Assembly (NCBI RefSeq): GCF_964340395.1
Contig: NC_135549.1
Span: 29,622,332 to 29,686,331, forward strand
Length of the DNA: 64,000 nucleotides
Reading direction: 5' to 3'
Source of the DNA: Glandiceps talaboti
Taxonomy: Eukaryota > Hemichordata > Enteropneusta > Spengelidae
The position numbers and the translations under genes are program-made. The notes under the pieces were generated by a model, which was not told where the DNA came from, made no database searches, and was given only the letters and a program-made list of their open reading frames with translations. Shown here in pieces: positions 13,401 to 23,235 of the stretch (the stretch's first letter is position 1; each line of letters begins with the position of its first letter).

Positions 13401-14798
13401 TAACCATCTACATGTATACAACAAACACATTCACGTTAGGGTGACTCTTAAATTTTATGTTTCTCTCTCTTTTCTTGACAAATACAAAATATCAAAATAA
13501 AGAGATTAAGGTATTTATGATGTTATCACCAGTGGTTTTCCCATAAACCCTTGCAGGCTTGCAATGATCGCTGAACACACGTCAACTGCATCATAGCATG
13601 GCGGTAGAAACACTACCTTCATGAGTAGAGCTCGTCTTCTCTACAAGGTTTTAATGTTCGGAGTGTCTAGTACCACCGCGGTGGCAGTAGCCGATCCTCA
13701 CTGGAACGGCTAGTGCCACCACCAGCAATATTTCTCATTGCTGAACATTTCCCAACAAATAAATCACACAGAACTCCTCGAATGCTTCCATTCTACCTTA
13801 TAATACCAAATGCAAACTAATTATTTCATTTCTCGTGCAGCGCACAATCGCTCAAAAAGTCACCGTAACGGCAGCCATTCGGCCGGGCAAGCACCGATGT
13901 TATGCATACGCTAACACTTGTGACACCACCACTACAGAGACTGGTTGTGCGCTGCGCGAGAAATTAAATAATAACCTTCCATTTGGTGTTTTAAGATAAA
14001 ATAGAAGCATTTGAAGAGTTCTGTGTGATTTATTTGTTGGGAAATGTTCAGCGACGAGAGATATTGTGGCCCGGGGTATCGTGGGTGGTGGCACTAGCCG
14101 TTTCAGTGAGGAATGACTAGTGCCACCACGGTGGCAGTAGTCTCTCCAGTGAGGACTGGCTGCTGACACTGGGGTGGTACTAGACTCGGCCTTTAATGTT
14201 TAGTAGATTACCAAGGTGATATTTTGTCACACAATCATAATGTAAGTTGGTAGCAGTAATCAATATAATGTTATACGAGGTAGAAATAAGCCTGACTGGA
14301 ATTTTCCTTTAAAAATGAAAAAAATACTCTGATAGCTGACACAAATATTACAATCAACTTGTTTTGTTTTTGTTTACTTTTCCCCTCCGAATTCATAAAT
14401 AGGTTTGGTATTAAAAAACTATTATACTATTATCACGTACCCATCTTCCTTTTTTTTTTTTAGGAAGACGTCAAATTATGTATTTTCTAATTCATCAACG
14501 AGATATGTTTCTAACTCTAACTAAATATCTTTGCTACATTCACGATATCGATGACATTTGGTTTCTAAACGTCGACATTTACTACACTGTACACATCATG
14601 TAATAATATGATAGTCAGAGTGGATGTTCTGAACTTCCAGCACGAAGAAGACAAAGTCGAGAATTTCTCAATCCTAGTATGGTAGCCATTTTACCTATCT
14701 GTTTCTCCATCCTTTTGTGTCTCCTCTTTATGGAGAAACGATGACAGTAATGCTTTGATTCTCTTCGGAGTCGCCAACACGCTTGATTTTTCCGCCAT
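1475..14798 (-). CDS. ZC3HC1: ZC3HC1 (NIPA) orthologue, C3HC zinc-finger nuclear basket protein, eight coding exons
   Basis: Exons, 5' to 3' on the minus strand: 14798-14695, 13222-13135, 11363-11213, 10296-10213, 9406-9279, 6751-6597, 5421-5253, 1690-1475; phases agree throughout. The visible protein is 365 aa. It has two BIR-like zinc modules. The first has C95-x2-C98 and H130-x3-C134, followed by WSDSPSP. The second has C243-x2-C246 ([12 protein letters not shown]) and H306-x3-C310 (HRSWCPWV), followed by the GWKALLGFL helix. A KKRK patch (289-292) is a likely nuclear signal. In vertebrates the protein sits at the nuclear basket with TPR and has been described as an F-box-like cyclin B1 regulator. 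Intron 2 looks U12-type. The terminal exon is unresolved: a 12-nt candidate (1308-1297, D-F-E-stop) lacks the usual basic tail, so the end may lie left of the window. Confidence 0.9.
1766..3164 (-). mobile_element. MULE-like DNA transposon with minisatellite terminal inverted repeats, degenerate
   Basis: The element lies in ZC3HC1 intron 7. Arms 1766-2003 and 2932-3164 are inverted repeats. Their outer parts are arrays of GGACAACTGCCCCC and GGACAATTGCCCCCGAA units; their inner parts are unique (ACTAGTATTA...AAAGTCACCGTCGGCAACTTAC). A 10-bp direct repeat, CTGATTAATG, sits at 1756-1765 and 3165-3174 and fits the 9-10 bp target duplication of MULEs. Minus strand 2380-2010 encodes the C-terminal end of a MULE transposase ([18 protein letters not shown], then [16 protein letters not shown]), truncated upstream and frameshifted by a 17-bp tandem duplication at 2251-2281. 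The centre is a 109-bp array. Confidence 0.75.
2373..2935. repeat. 109-bp tandem repeat, five copies plus partial
   Basis: Units begin GCAAATTGCGGCGGTAAGTT or GCAAGTTGCGGCGG, with starts 109 bp apart (about 2482, 2591, 2700, 2809, 2918). They differ by only a few bases, so the expansion is recent. The unit start matches the inner edge of the transposon's right arm, so the array grew from the element itself. Near-perfect adjacent units with no spacers rule out a CRISPR array. Confidence 0.85.
3245..3392. repeat. Hairpin (foldback) element, ~148 bp
   Basis: Near-perfect inverted arms start AATCTCCCGGTATT and contain GTGCTACGTCATC and GGGGAATCAT, with a short GC-rich centre. The size and structure fit a small MITE inserted in ZC3HC1 intron 7. 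Confidence 0.7.
4169..4256. repeat. Small palindromic MITE-like sequence
   Basis: GTCAAAGTATAGTAATGTGA is repeated inverted around a 10-bp loop (4169-4222). The flank GTCTATGTATATAATAA recurs at 54034-54050 beside a similar CGATGTCACA motif, and in part near 3400, so this is a dispersed family. From about 4350 to 4610 the sequence looks like a retroelement or UTR 3' end, with AATAAA and a (TATTG)n tail. Confidence 0.5.
5425..5830. repeat. Minisatellite at the 3' end of ZC3HC1 intron 6, carrying the acceptor region
   Basis: There are eight units of about 53 bp (GAAGAACTGAGTAACAGACA...AAAGTTACAAGGTAGTGGGTGG). Three units are duplicated as a block (about 5490-5650 and 5650-5810), giving a ~160-bp higher-order period. 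The unit nearest exon 7 supplies the real 3' splice site on the minus strand (TTCTTCAGAGTCATCCAG, then exon at 5421). The other units are therefore tandem copies of acceptor-proximal sequence. Confidence 0.85.
5858..6020. repeat. Dispersed repeat shared with 60.55-60.66 kb
   Basis: The block GAATTGAGTTGTGGGTGTCAG with flanking ATATA and GGACAGACAGACAT matches the stretch near 60585-60650 (AAATTGAGTTGTGGGTATCT). It is a noncoding dispersed family. Confidence 0.55.
6308..6592. repeat. Minisatellite at the 5' end of ZC3HC1 intron 6, carrying donor-site copies
   Basis: Five units of about 49 bp (ACCTTACCATTGATTGGTTG...AAAAGCTGCTGTA) abut the exon 6 donor at 6596. Read on the minus strand, each unit contains GGTAAGGTTAC, the same 9-11 bases as the true donor (exon end CCAG, then GTAAGGTTAC). 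Internal TTGG tetranucleotides also vary in number. Confidence 0.85.
7322..7560 (-). repeat. Probable LINE 3' fragment with (AAT)n tail
   Basis: Minus strand contains a short [12 protein letters not shown] reading, resembling the LWNxLP motif at the C-terminus of CR1/L2-like reverse transcriptases. An ATTATTATT tail follows at its 3' end (7330-7348). Old and fragmentary, in ZC3HC1 intron 5. Confidence 0.4.
9456..9566. repeat. (CA)n/(CACG)n microsatellite
   Basis: Interrupted CA and CGCA tandem tract downstream of exon 5 of ZC3HC1 read backwards. It explains a cysteine/valine-rich open frame on the minus strand, which is not a gene. Confidence 0.95.
10537..10811. mobile_element. MITE with terminal AGCCCCATCTA
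   Basis: The ends AGCCCCATCTATAGAAGG and CCTACATCTAGATGGGGCT are inverted copies of each other 275 bp apart. The interior (GTCCTGAAACTGTCCTAACTT) is noncoding. The element sits in ZC3HC1 intron 3, 240 bp upstream of exon 4. Confidence 0.55.
11666..12008. mobile_element. MITE with ~30-bp terminal inverted repeats (AGGCCAAAAAAAA)
   Basis: The left end AGGCCAAAAAAAAATGATTG plus CTTCTGGTCA and the right end TGACCAGAAACAATTCATTT plus TTTTGGCCT are inverted. The element is about 343 bp and noncoding, inside the putative U12 intron of ZC3HC1. Confidence 0.6.
12512..12772 (-). mobile_element. ~260-bp MITE, copy 1 (inverted relative to the 46.2-kb copy)
   Basis: The ends ATAGGCCATTCCAGACTGC and GGAAAGGCCTATT form short terminal inverted repeats. 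The whole length is the reverse complement of 46164-46430, including the AGTAGAGCACCACCAT and GAGGAAAGCAGCAGTGCT blocks. Noncoding. Confidence 0.75.
13660..14190. mobile_element. ~530-bp foldback element in ZC3HC1 intron 1
   Basis: Arms 13665-13852 and 13938-14190 are inverted copies. Shared blocks include AACGGCTAGTGCCACCACC, GCTGAACATTTCCCAACAAA, TAAATCACACAGAACTC and TCTCG(T/C)GCAGCGCACAA. The right arm has an extra copy of the GGTGGCA...CCTCACTG outer block. It carries no transposase, so it is non-autonomous. Confidence 0.8.
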
Positions 14799-14935
14799 TG
14801 TATTGACCTGAATCACAACACATCACTTAGCGTAACAACATCGTTGATTGGTTTATAGCTTTCCGGGTTTGGATTTTATCCAATCATATTACTTTATACA
14901 TTTCTGAGTAACAGCGCAAGCGCATACAATAAAAC
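14799..14935. promoter_or_regulatory. Bidirectional promoter between ZC3HC1 and KLHDC10-like A
   Basis: Only 137 bp separate the two divergent start codons. The spacer holds an inverted CCAAT box (ATTGG, 14847-14851), an ETS-like TTCCGGG (14861-14867), a forward CCAAT box (14880-14884) and an NRF1-like GCGCAAGCGC (14914-14923). Transcription start sites were not determined; these sites typify housekeeping bidirectional promoters. Confidence 0.65.
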
Positions 14936-17900
14936 ATGGCTGCTTCCGTGTTGGAGTTCGGAAAACTCAAGCATTTGCAACCAAAACCCAACAAACAAAC
15001 AGGTATGGTTATATGTTTTATTGAAACTGAATAACGATTAAATTTCAGGATGCTTGTAAAATAATCCTTTCTCGTGATTTTTTGCATTTTCCGACGAACA
15101 TTTTGCATGCGCAATCTTGAGAGGGCTGACTGACGTGCATAAATAATCAATCATGGATATGCACTGTGGTAGTGGTAGTGCCTTGATTATTTCACCAACC
15201 ACAATGTTTTAACATGTTCCCTTTACTGTTGGAATAGTTTTGCTGTCGATATATATACCAACGTTGACCTGGAGATATAATTTGTCACTATCCTTACAGA
15301 ATAATTCCCAAGAACTTTCTAGAAATCTGCCCGTACATACATGTGTAGTGCGCCCGCTGTAGTCTGATTTATTGTCCAAAGGCCAATTTTTTTGCGAATA
15401 TATGTATTATATTTGACCAGCAAGCCACATTTCACTTGTGAATGGTAGTCTGAATATTTAATACCAAACAAAATTCAGTTGACATTCACCCCACAGGAAC
15501 AGATTCCTCACAACCTGTACTCAGCATATTTACAATATGGCAACATGTTTAACCCCCCCCCCCTTTCCCCGTCCCCCACACCACAGTCCCTCTATCGCCT
15601 TTCAGATATAGTTTTGAAAATTCATTCTACCATCTTGCTAAAAGCAACATTATGTTTTACAAGGATTGTAGCCAAGAAATTTGTACAGAATGGAGACAGC
15701 TGAGTTCATTTTCACTGTAGTCACATTGGACTAAGGATAATCCCAAGCCCTGAGAGACTTGGCTATCTGACTCAACATACTAAATGATATTGTCAAGCCA
15801 AACAGCAAGTCTTGGGGTGATGAAATACATTGTCAACCCACGCCAGATCACAGCTACATGTACACTGTAAGAACTCTCTGAACAAGATGTCACTCCATGG
15901 TTGCAAATATGTGTACTATGATAATACATGTATGCATACACACAAACATTAATGCTGCCAAGTCCTTAATGAATCATAAAAGGGACTATGGAAATTAGTG
16001 AAATTGTGAAATGACATGAATATAAGTTGCAGTCTTTCTCGAATTCTCAACATTTCTAGTTTAGTAAAAAAGATACTGATGTTACCATGTGCTAAATGCA
16101 ATGATAACCTGTTTACATACTTTGTAGGTAACAATCAGAATGTTTTGTTTTGTTTTCTAGGTAAAAGGGCACCCTATCCGAGGAGTGGACACTGTGGTGC
16201 AGCCAACAACTCTAATTTCTATGTCTTCGGTGGATATAACCCAGTTTATGAATTAAGATATCAAGGACAATTATTTGAACTACAGAATGAACTCTTTAAA
16301 GAGGTAGGCACTACTTTAAAAGATAATGCACACATAACTCAAATACATGTACAAGTAACAAAAGTGTGGGTCCTCAACTAAAATCAACTATGCAGTTTGC
16401 ATAAACACTCTGATTAGCTCATTCCGTGCTGCCCCGCAATTATGGAACAGTCTTTCGGTTGCTCTGCTTCAATTACCAACTCTGGACAAGTTCAGGAGAG
16501 ACATTAAGACTCATCTTTTTATGAGAGCATTTTGATAAGAACTCATTTTAGTGTCCTGTAAAGTGCCTTTGAATGGATTAGCTTTGACAGAGCAGGTCAC
16601 CAATATAGTATAATAAAATAAAATAGTAAGTAAAGTATAAAACTTTTATACTTTACTTACTCTTTTATTTTATTATATTAAAAGTAAATAAATATAGCAT
16701 CAAAACTCAACTCTACAAGATTCCCCAACACTGATAAAAATGTGTCAATAGTGTGGATGCCAGCACAGTCCCTACTACTGGTAAACCACGTCTGGTCAAA
16801 GTCCCTCAATCAGCACAAAAAGTTGTTCATCCAAACGGTGAACCCCAACTGTTAGAATGATGTAAACAATGTGTAAGTAGCATCCTTATCAAACAAATAT
16901 TCTACATTTGGTCATTACATAACTGCCCCAATAAACACTAACTTCATGAGGGACTGTGTGATTGGTTAGAATTCTGTGACTGATTAACAGAGGGTGGCTG
17001 TGGATGAATTTTAAATTGTATCTCATGCATATCAGGACTTCTAGAGTAATGACTTTAACTATACTCTGAGTGGAGGTGTAAATCATAATGACACTATAGG
17101 AACTAGACTAAACTGACATAGCAAATATAAAACATACTGTACATGTAACTATATACTTTAAACAAAATGGTTGGTTAATTGAGCATAGATGTTGCATAGA
17201 GCTCCATGTCAACAGATAGTTATAGAAGTACTGTAACAAAAGTATGACCTTTGACTTCCATGTTGTTTAGTATGAACTATTACTCATGTGACATTTGTTT
17301 AGTAATTTTTTCAGTATTTACATTGCATGCATTGGGTTCCCTGTACATACAGCTGATATCATAATTGCCAATTTCCGTGATTTAACACTTTTGATAAGAG
17401 CATCATTCAACCAAGAAACATCAACAAAAACTTTGATAAGTATTAAACATACAACATATGTTCAATTAGGGTTAATAAACTGAATAAATGGGCTCAACCA
17501 GACTGATAACATGAACAGTAAGAGTGAAATGTAAATGACCCAGTAGCAGCTCAAGTTTATAGTATAGATCTGGTAGCGCCCATCTACATGTACTTGTTAT
17601 TTACACTAATTATACAGTTGTAACTTATCTAAGATTTTGTTTATGTTTGAATATGGCGTTTATAAGGTTGATCATTGAAACTGAAGGCTATTAATAATTT
17701 CTGCTGTATTGTATCCATGTGTATCACGTATATGAATGTGTGTGTGTGTGTGTGTGTGGTGCCACTGATAAGATAACACTGAATCACAGGTGTTAAAATT
17801 GGACATGCTAAATTTGTTTACCAGTAAAATATCTATTATTGCACAATCTACTCATCTACATGTACATACATGGTATTAGTAGGATAATATAAACCTGACC

Positions 17901-20900
17901 TAACAACATGCATAAATTTACATCTACCGTATCTTACAGTGTAGTAGTCTGTCTTACAGGACAGTTTCATTACAGCGCTTACACATTATGAAAACTAACA
18001 CGTATTTGTTTGTGTTCATTTTCAGTTATGGAGTTACAACTTTAGTACTGGTATTTGGACCCTAGAAACAAAGTCAGCAGGTTATATTCCCATAGAAACT
18101 GCCTCCATGTCAAGTAAGTCAATTATTTGCAAATTAGAAAAAACTATGAAATTGACAGAATAATCAGTCAGTGTTTTTATGAAGGTTCGGTAACTTGGTA
18201 ACAGAGGGGGAAATCTAGTAAAACTTGCATACATTACCATACACTGGGAATAATTTTCGAAAGGTTTCTATGATTACTAATAATGTAATTCGATCTTCAT
18301 TTACAGTGGTGATACGAGGCAATAAACTGTTACTGTTTGGTGGTACAAGTTTTCCATGGGGTGACAGGTCAAATAATGACATTTATATGTTTGATATTGT
18401 TCACAAGACATGGGAAAAGTTACCATGTGAAGGACAAAAACCACCCGCCAAATATGGACAGGTAAGATTAAAATGTACCGTTTTGACTTTTAATGTACTG
18501 TCATTAGACTATAAGAATAACATACCATACATCATGTTGTTCAGTCCTATCGGGCTTCTAAACCATGACTGTACTAAACTGCTCAATATCCTCCACAATG
18601 CAACCAGATTTGATTGCAGCCAATCAAATACTGTTATGCTGTAAAAGTTCTCAAAATGACCATGATGTCAGTGCTGATTTATGAGACCAACCACCTAATG
18701 TTACGTCAATAGTAAACGTAAGTTCCTGGCCATAGTCTGATATTTTCTCAAGTACAAACAATTGAAAAGTATCATCATAACAACAATCGTTCTTGTCGTT
18801 AGAAGCAGAAACTATTCTGTCAGTTTGATTTTAATCTACATAATGACCTCAGTTTGAACTTCTAATCACTAATTTCAATGAATAGCCGAAATCGTTTGAT
18901 CTAACAGACAGAGTAGTACAGACATGAGTGATAGCTGATAGCATGGCACAGATGTTGCATCTCATAGACTATTCTCTCTTTTCATACAACAATTCTGAGT
19001 GCTTCATAAGTCATGAAATCTTCTGCCAGTAAATTGGATTTCATTTTCACTATATATGGAACCAGTGCAGAATTTAGCAGTTAGGAAAATAACAGTATTT
19101 TCCTCATGTTGATGTTGGCTGAAGAAAGAACATCAATCAAGATTGATAGAAATTGGTCATCAAAAATGAATAAATTATACCATGACGTGCAGTAAGTCAC
19201 AAACCCCATTTACTCATAGGCACACTACCTCATGCATTCCTATCCCCTACCTCAGGTAGAACAGATTCGTGTTTGCCTGTAGAGTGGTTAATGCTATTAT
19301 AATAACTAATAATAATGGTAATAAGTTTATTGCCAGAAATTATAAGCTTACAAAATACTCTAAACTTGTCTACAAATGTACAAAATACCCAAATTATGGT
19401 CACACACACTTACAGACGTCTCAGTTTAGAAATATTTCAGGAAACTTACTGTAGGTTTTTCTAAGTCTGGAGGGTTTTTAGAAAACTTTCAGGTGTCACA
19501 AGTCAAGATGGTAGCTGGAAGGTTTCAGGCAAATCCCTATAAATAATACAGTTTAAGGATGTGTCCATATTTGCATAGACACGAAACAGTCCTGATTCAA
19601 ACCTGCAGTAGGTGTCATAGCTATCTAAACAGGGTTATTGAATACAAAATTTTTCTTGTATAATGGTTGCATTATATTATTCTAGGCAATGGTCCTACAC
19701 AGTGAGAATCTGTATGTCTTTGGTGGCTGTCGGAAAATCACAGATGAAGACTTCCACTTTGATGCTGAATTGTATAAATTGAACCTAGAAACCTGTCAAT
19801 GGAAGGCACTATCAAATGACGAGCATAGTAATGACAATCACCCACGTGGTATGTACAGGCACGGTGTGGCTTGTGATGATTCAAGACTCTATGTCCTTGG
19901 TTACAGCTGGGTGGAAGTTTATAATTTACCAAATTTGCAAGAGGTAATAAGAATCTTTTATGTGTCAGAATGTTGAGGTGAAAGGTCAAACATTATGTTT
20001 AATATTATTCAGAAAAGCTTAAAAAAATTATCTTCCAACAACAAGCTGAACAACACAGAACAATATGGGTTGTGGTAGTTCAAAGATATTTAGTGTTTCA
20101 AAATTGAGAACACTTATCATAACATACATGTAGTATTGTTCTCCCCAGCCTCAAAAAATTGCTGGCCGGTCATTAATATTCTTGACTATTATTATTCATT
20201 AGGTAAATCAATGTTATCAAATTGTAAACGATATTACCAGCATGGTATGAGTTGAATATTACTGAATGTAAGCAATATGAGGTATATGAGATCGGTGTTT
20301 TGCCAAGGTTTGGGAACTTCAGTTCTAAATGGAGAAAAAAAAGCGAGTAATGGTTGCACAGATTTTCATCTCTTCTACTACATATTGAGATATTGGATCC
20401 TCGGTCAAATACCTTGGAGTCTTGAGTAGATTTTAAGAAAATACATAATTTCAACCCTACATGTACATGTACAAGGTGCTAACATTTGCAGGCATTACAT
20501 TACTCATTACTACAGTCTTTCTTTCATTAAATCTTGTATCCTTTCAGATTTGTGCGTATAATTTTGCTAGACAACAGTGGGAAAGGTTAGATACACAGCC
20601 AGATCCAATGGAGGGCTACCCTGGAACTAGAATATACCATTCATGTGTGCAAAAAAAGCAAGGTATTTATCACCGTAAATCACTCCTACATAATACTCTC
20701 TTTTTTTCTAGTACATGTAGAAAAATATTAGGAGAGTCATTGGGCAGAACCATTGTATGTTATATTCATATATGATTGTTGTCTTTGAGATGGAATGAAA
20801 ACTGAAAACATACATGTATAATTATACTCATATATATAGGGCTGGATTATATGTCTCTTGTAGTAGTTGAGAACAAAAATGGATCAAATGAGTGAATGAA

Positions 20901-23235
20901 TATTGACTAGTTTTTGTCTATACATGTACGGGGAGAATATATTGTTCATGGTTCCAAGACTCAGTAGGACAGTACAATATAGTTACTTTGGAATAAATTG
21001 GAAATGAATGTGACGTTTTGATCCGTCTACTATGGACCTTGATCACACAATGATTTAATTATTCAGTGTTGATGTCTGTTTATGGACTGGTGGAATAATA
21101 AGTCCATAAAGTGATGGTAGTTGGTATCCTTGGTCCCTGTTCATGATGGGTCCTCTCTGTCTGATGTAGATGGCTTCCTTTACGATGCGTTTTAATCAAA
21201 AATTGAAATGTCACATTCATTTCCAATGTACTGTTCCAAAGTAACTATATTGTACTGTCCTACATGTAAGTGGTCTTTTTCGTGGATACTATAGATTTCA
21301 ACATTTGATTTTACATCATGGTACAATGTATAACACTGGAAGTCTGATTGTATGTCACCTGTCACCAATCTCGCATTCAGGTTGGTCGAGAGCCCTGCAG
21401 ATATGGAGGCGTATTTTTCACCAACAGTCATATTTTTGCTTGTTGTAGCACATGATCACTGCACATCCCCTTGTAAACAAACCTATCAGACAACTAGAAA
21501 TCCAGCTATAACAACCAGCATTTTGATTACCAAACTTATTGTCAACCGCACAAAATATCATAGTTGTATACAATGTAACAAGTTTTTGAACTGTACATTT
21601 CTTGTCACAGGGAAATCGTCAAAAATTCCACTACAGAATGGCAAAAGTCCTGTGACAGCAAACACACGGTCACCACATGATTGTAAACATGAATTCATGA
21701 ATTTATAAAGGATATCTTCCCACCACAGACAGAGTGTGCAGTGTTTGCTTAACTAGAACAACAAAGCATATCACGAACATTACTATACACTTAATGCAAT
21801 ACAGTATGCAAATAAGGACGTACTCATTTTTCAGTTGAAGGTTATTAGTTTGAATCTGACTGTGAGTGATATGCGTGATACTACGCTCGACAGTATACCG
21901 CGAAAGTGATTTTATTTTGAAATAAAACATCATTTTTAGACGTTCAAATTTGTCTTCATAGTTGCAGATGACATATAGGTACATTATTTGCCAGATACTG
22001 TTCCACATCTTGCTACTCGAGGTCATTTTTCCAGTGTAACAGCTCACCATTATTACTGGAAAAATGACCTCTCACAGCAAATAACATATTATACATATTT
22101 TGTCTTTTATTTTCAGATGTTTATATCTGTGGAGGTCACAATAACTCTAAAATTTTTGATGATTTGTGGAAATTACATTTACCAAACCTACAGTGGACAA
22201 AGATACCAGCCACCATGCCTGTACCATCATTCTTTCATGCAGCAGCAATAACACCTGTAAGTCCTATGTGATATAGCCCACTGGTGTTACTATCTGTAGA
22301 AGCCCTCTACACCAAGCCAAGACTTTTACTCTTGGAAACACAGAAATCTGTTTTGAAGTGAAATTACCACCACTAGCTCTGCTAAATCTTATACTAGTAA
22401 TTATTCCAGTGCTGATACAGTGCAGTGCAGCCTTTTACACAGAGGATGAACCATAGCTAGAAACATCTGTTATGAATTGATTTTCAAGGATTGAAATAAT
22501 ATTACTTTTGATATCTGCTATATCTAAATGGATCATATACATGTATGTAAATCTATGATGTAATCACTCCCACACTTGACTTAAATTGGGAGGGTAGGTA
22601 GCCAATTACAATTTAGATAAAGCACAGTTGTTGGTGGTAATTTCAAATGCAGTGGTGTATTAAACAAGTATCTAATGCTTCAATTGGCTGGTCTGGAATC
22701 TGTAAGTTGGCAGTTTGAGTTTCTGAAGGCAAGATTTTGAACGACAGTTGTTTCCCCCCCTGTCAACCCAGCTGTATAGGTGGGGAGCTGGTAGGTGGAG
22801 GTTGCTATGTGAATGTTTTAACCATATGTACTTACACAAGCTTCAATGGATATGGCTTGAATGCTTTCCAGGGAGTTGTGGAAGTATATGTATAAAGGGT
22901 CATTGCGGCACTATTGATCCATATACTAGTTGTAATAATTATTAAAAGCATTGAAAGTGCTGCATAAACACCATGCAACATTATTATAATTGTTGTTCTC
23001 TCTATTTTTGCTTTGACAGAGTGGATGTATGTTTTACTTTGGTGGAGTTGTAAACCTGGATGATAGCAAGAGAACAGGAGAAATCTTCCGAGTGTGGGTG
23101 GATGTACCAAGTTTATTTGAACTGTGTTGGGCTAATGTTACATCGTTGATACCCAACATTGATAACCTTTCCGAGGAAAGACTCATAAAAATTGGTATTC
23201 CCAGAAGTTTGGTAGCCAGAGTGAAAGCTGCGTAG
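14936..23235 (+). CDS. KLHDC10: KLHDC10-like kelch protein A, CUL2 ubiquitin-ligase substrate receptor (8 exons, 393 aa)
   Basis: Exons: 14936-15002, 16161-16303, 18026-18113, 18307-18461, 19686-19943, 20548-20662, 22117-22256, 23020-23235. All introns are GT-AG and phases agree (1,0,1,0,0,1,0). Kelch blades show as RSGHCGAANNSNFYVFGGY, LLLFGGTSFPWGD, LYVFGGCRK, DVYICGGHNN and CMFYFGGVVN. The order and spacing match KLHDC10, which presents proteins with particular C-termini, including alanine-tailed ribosome-quality-control products, to CUL2-RBX1. Residues 353-362 (SLFELCWANV) fit the elongin-binding BC box, and IPNIDNLS follows where a Cul2 box is expected. One blade is eroded: exon 5 reads YVLGYSW where gene B and vertebrates have a GGG run. 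The N-terminus is short, without the glycine-rich vertebrate leader. Confidence 0.92.
16419..16535 (+). mobile_element. LINE reverse-transcriptase C-terminal fragment
   Basis: A 38-codon frame ending in a stop reads SFRAAPQLWNSLSVAL, then DKFRRDIKTHLFMRAF. This is the characteristic C-terminus of CR1/L2/jockey-type LINE polymerases. It lies in intron 2 of KLHDC10-like A; an AT-rich hairpin (16611-16680) follows. Confidence 0.75.
16900..17105. repeat. MITE-like sequence related to 45.2-45.56 kb
   Basis: AGAGTAATGACTTTAACTAT, GAGTGGAGGTG and TATAGGAACTAGACTA match in order the right arm of the element at 45478-45556. Only one arm is clear here. Confidence 0.4.
20966..21267. mobile_element. Foldback element in KLHDC10-like A intron 6
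   Basis: AGGACAGTACAATATAGTTA plus CTTTGGAA, then GGAAATGAATGTGAC, recurs inverted at 21200-21265. The inner 180 bp are noncoding. Arms are about 50-60 bp. Confidence 0.7.

Noticed and set aside
22620-22720. Second tRNA/SINE-like stretch (GCAGTTTGAGTTTCTG)
   Set aside because: The B-box resemblance is weak and no A box or tail was found.
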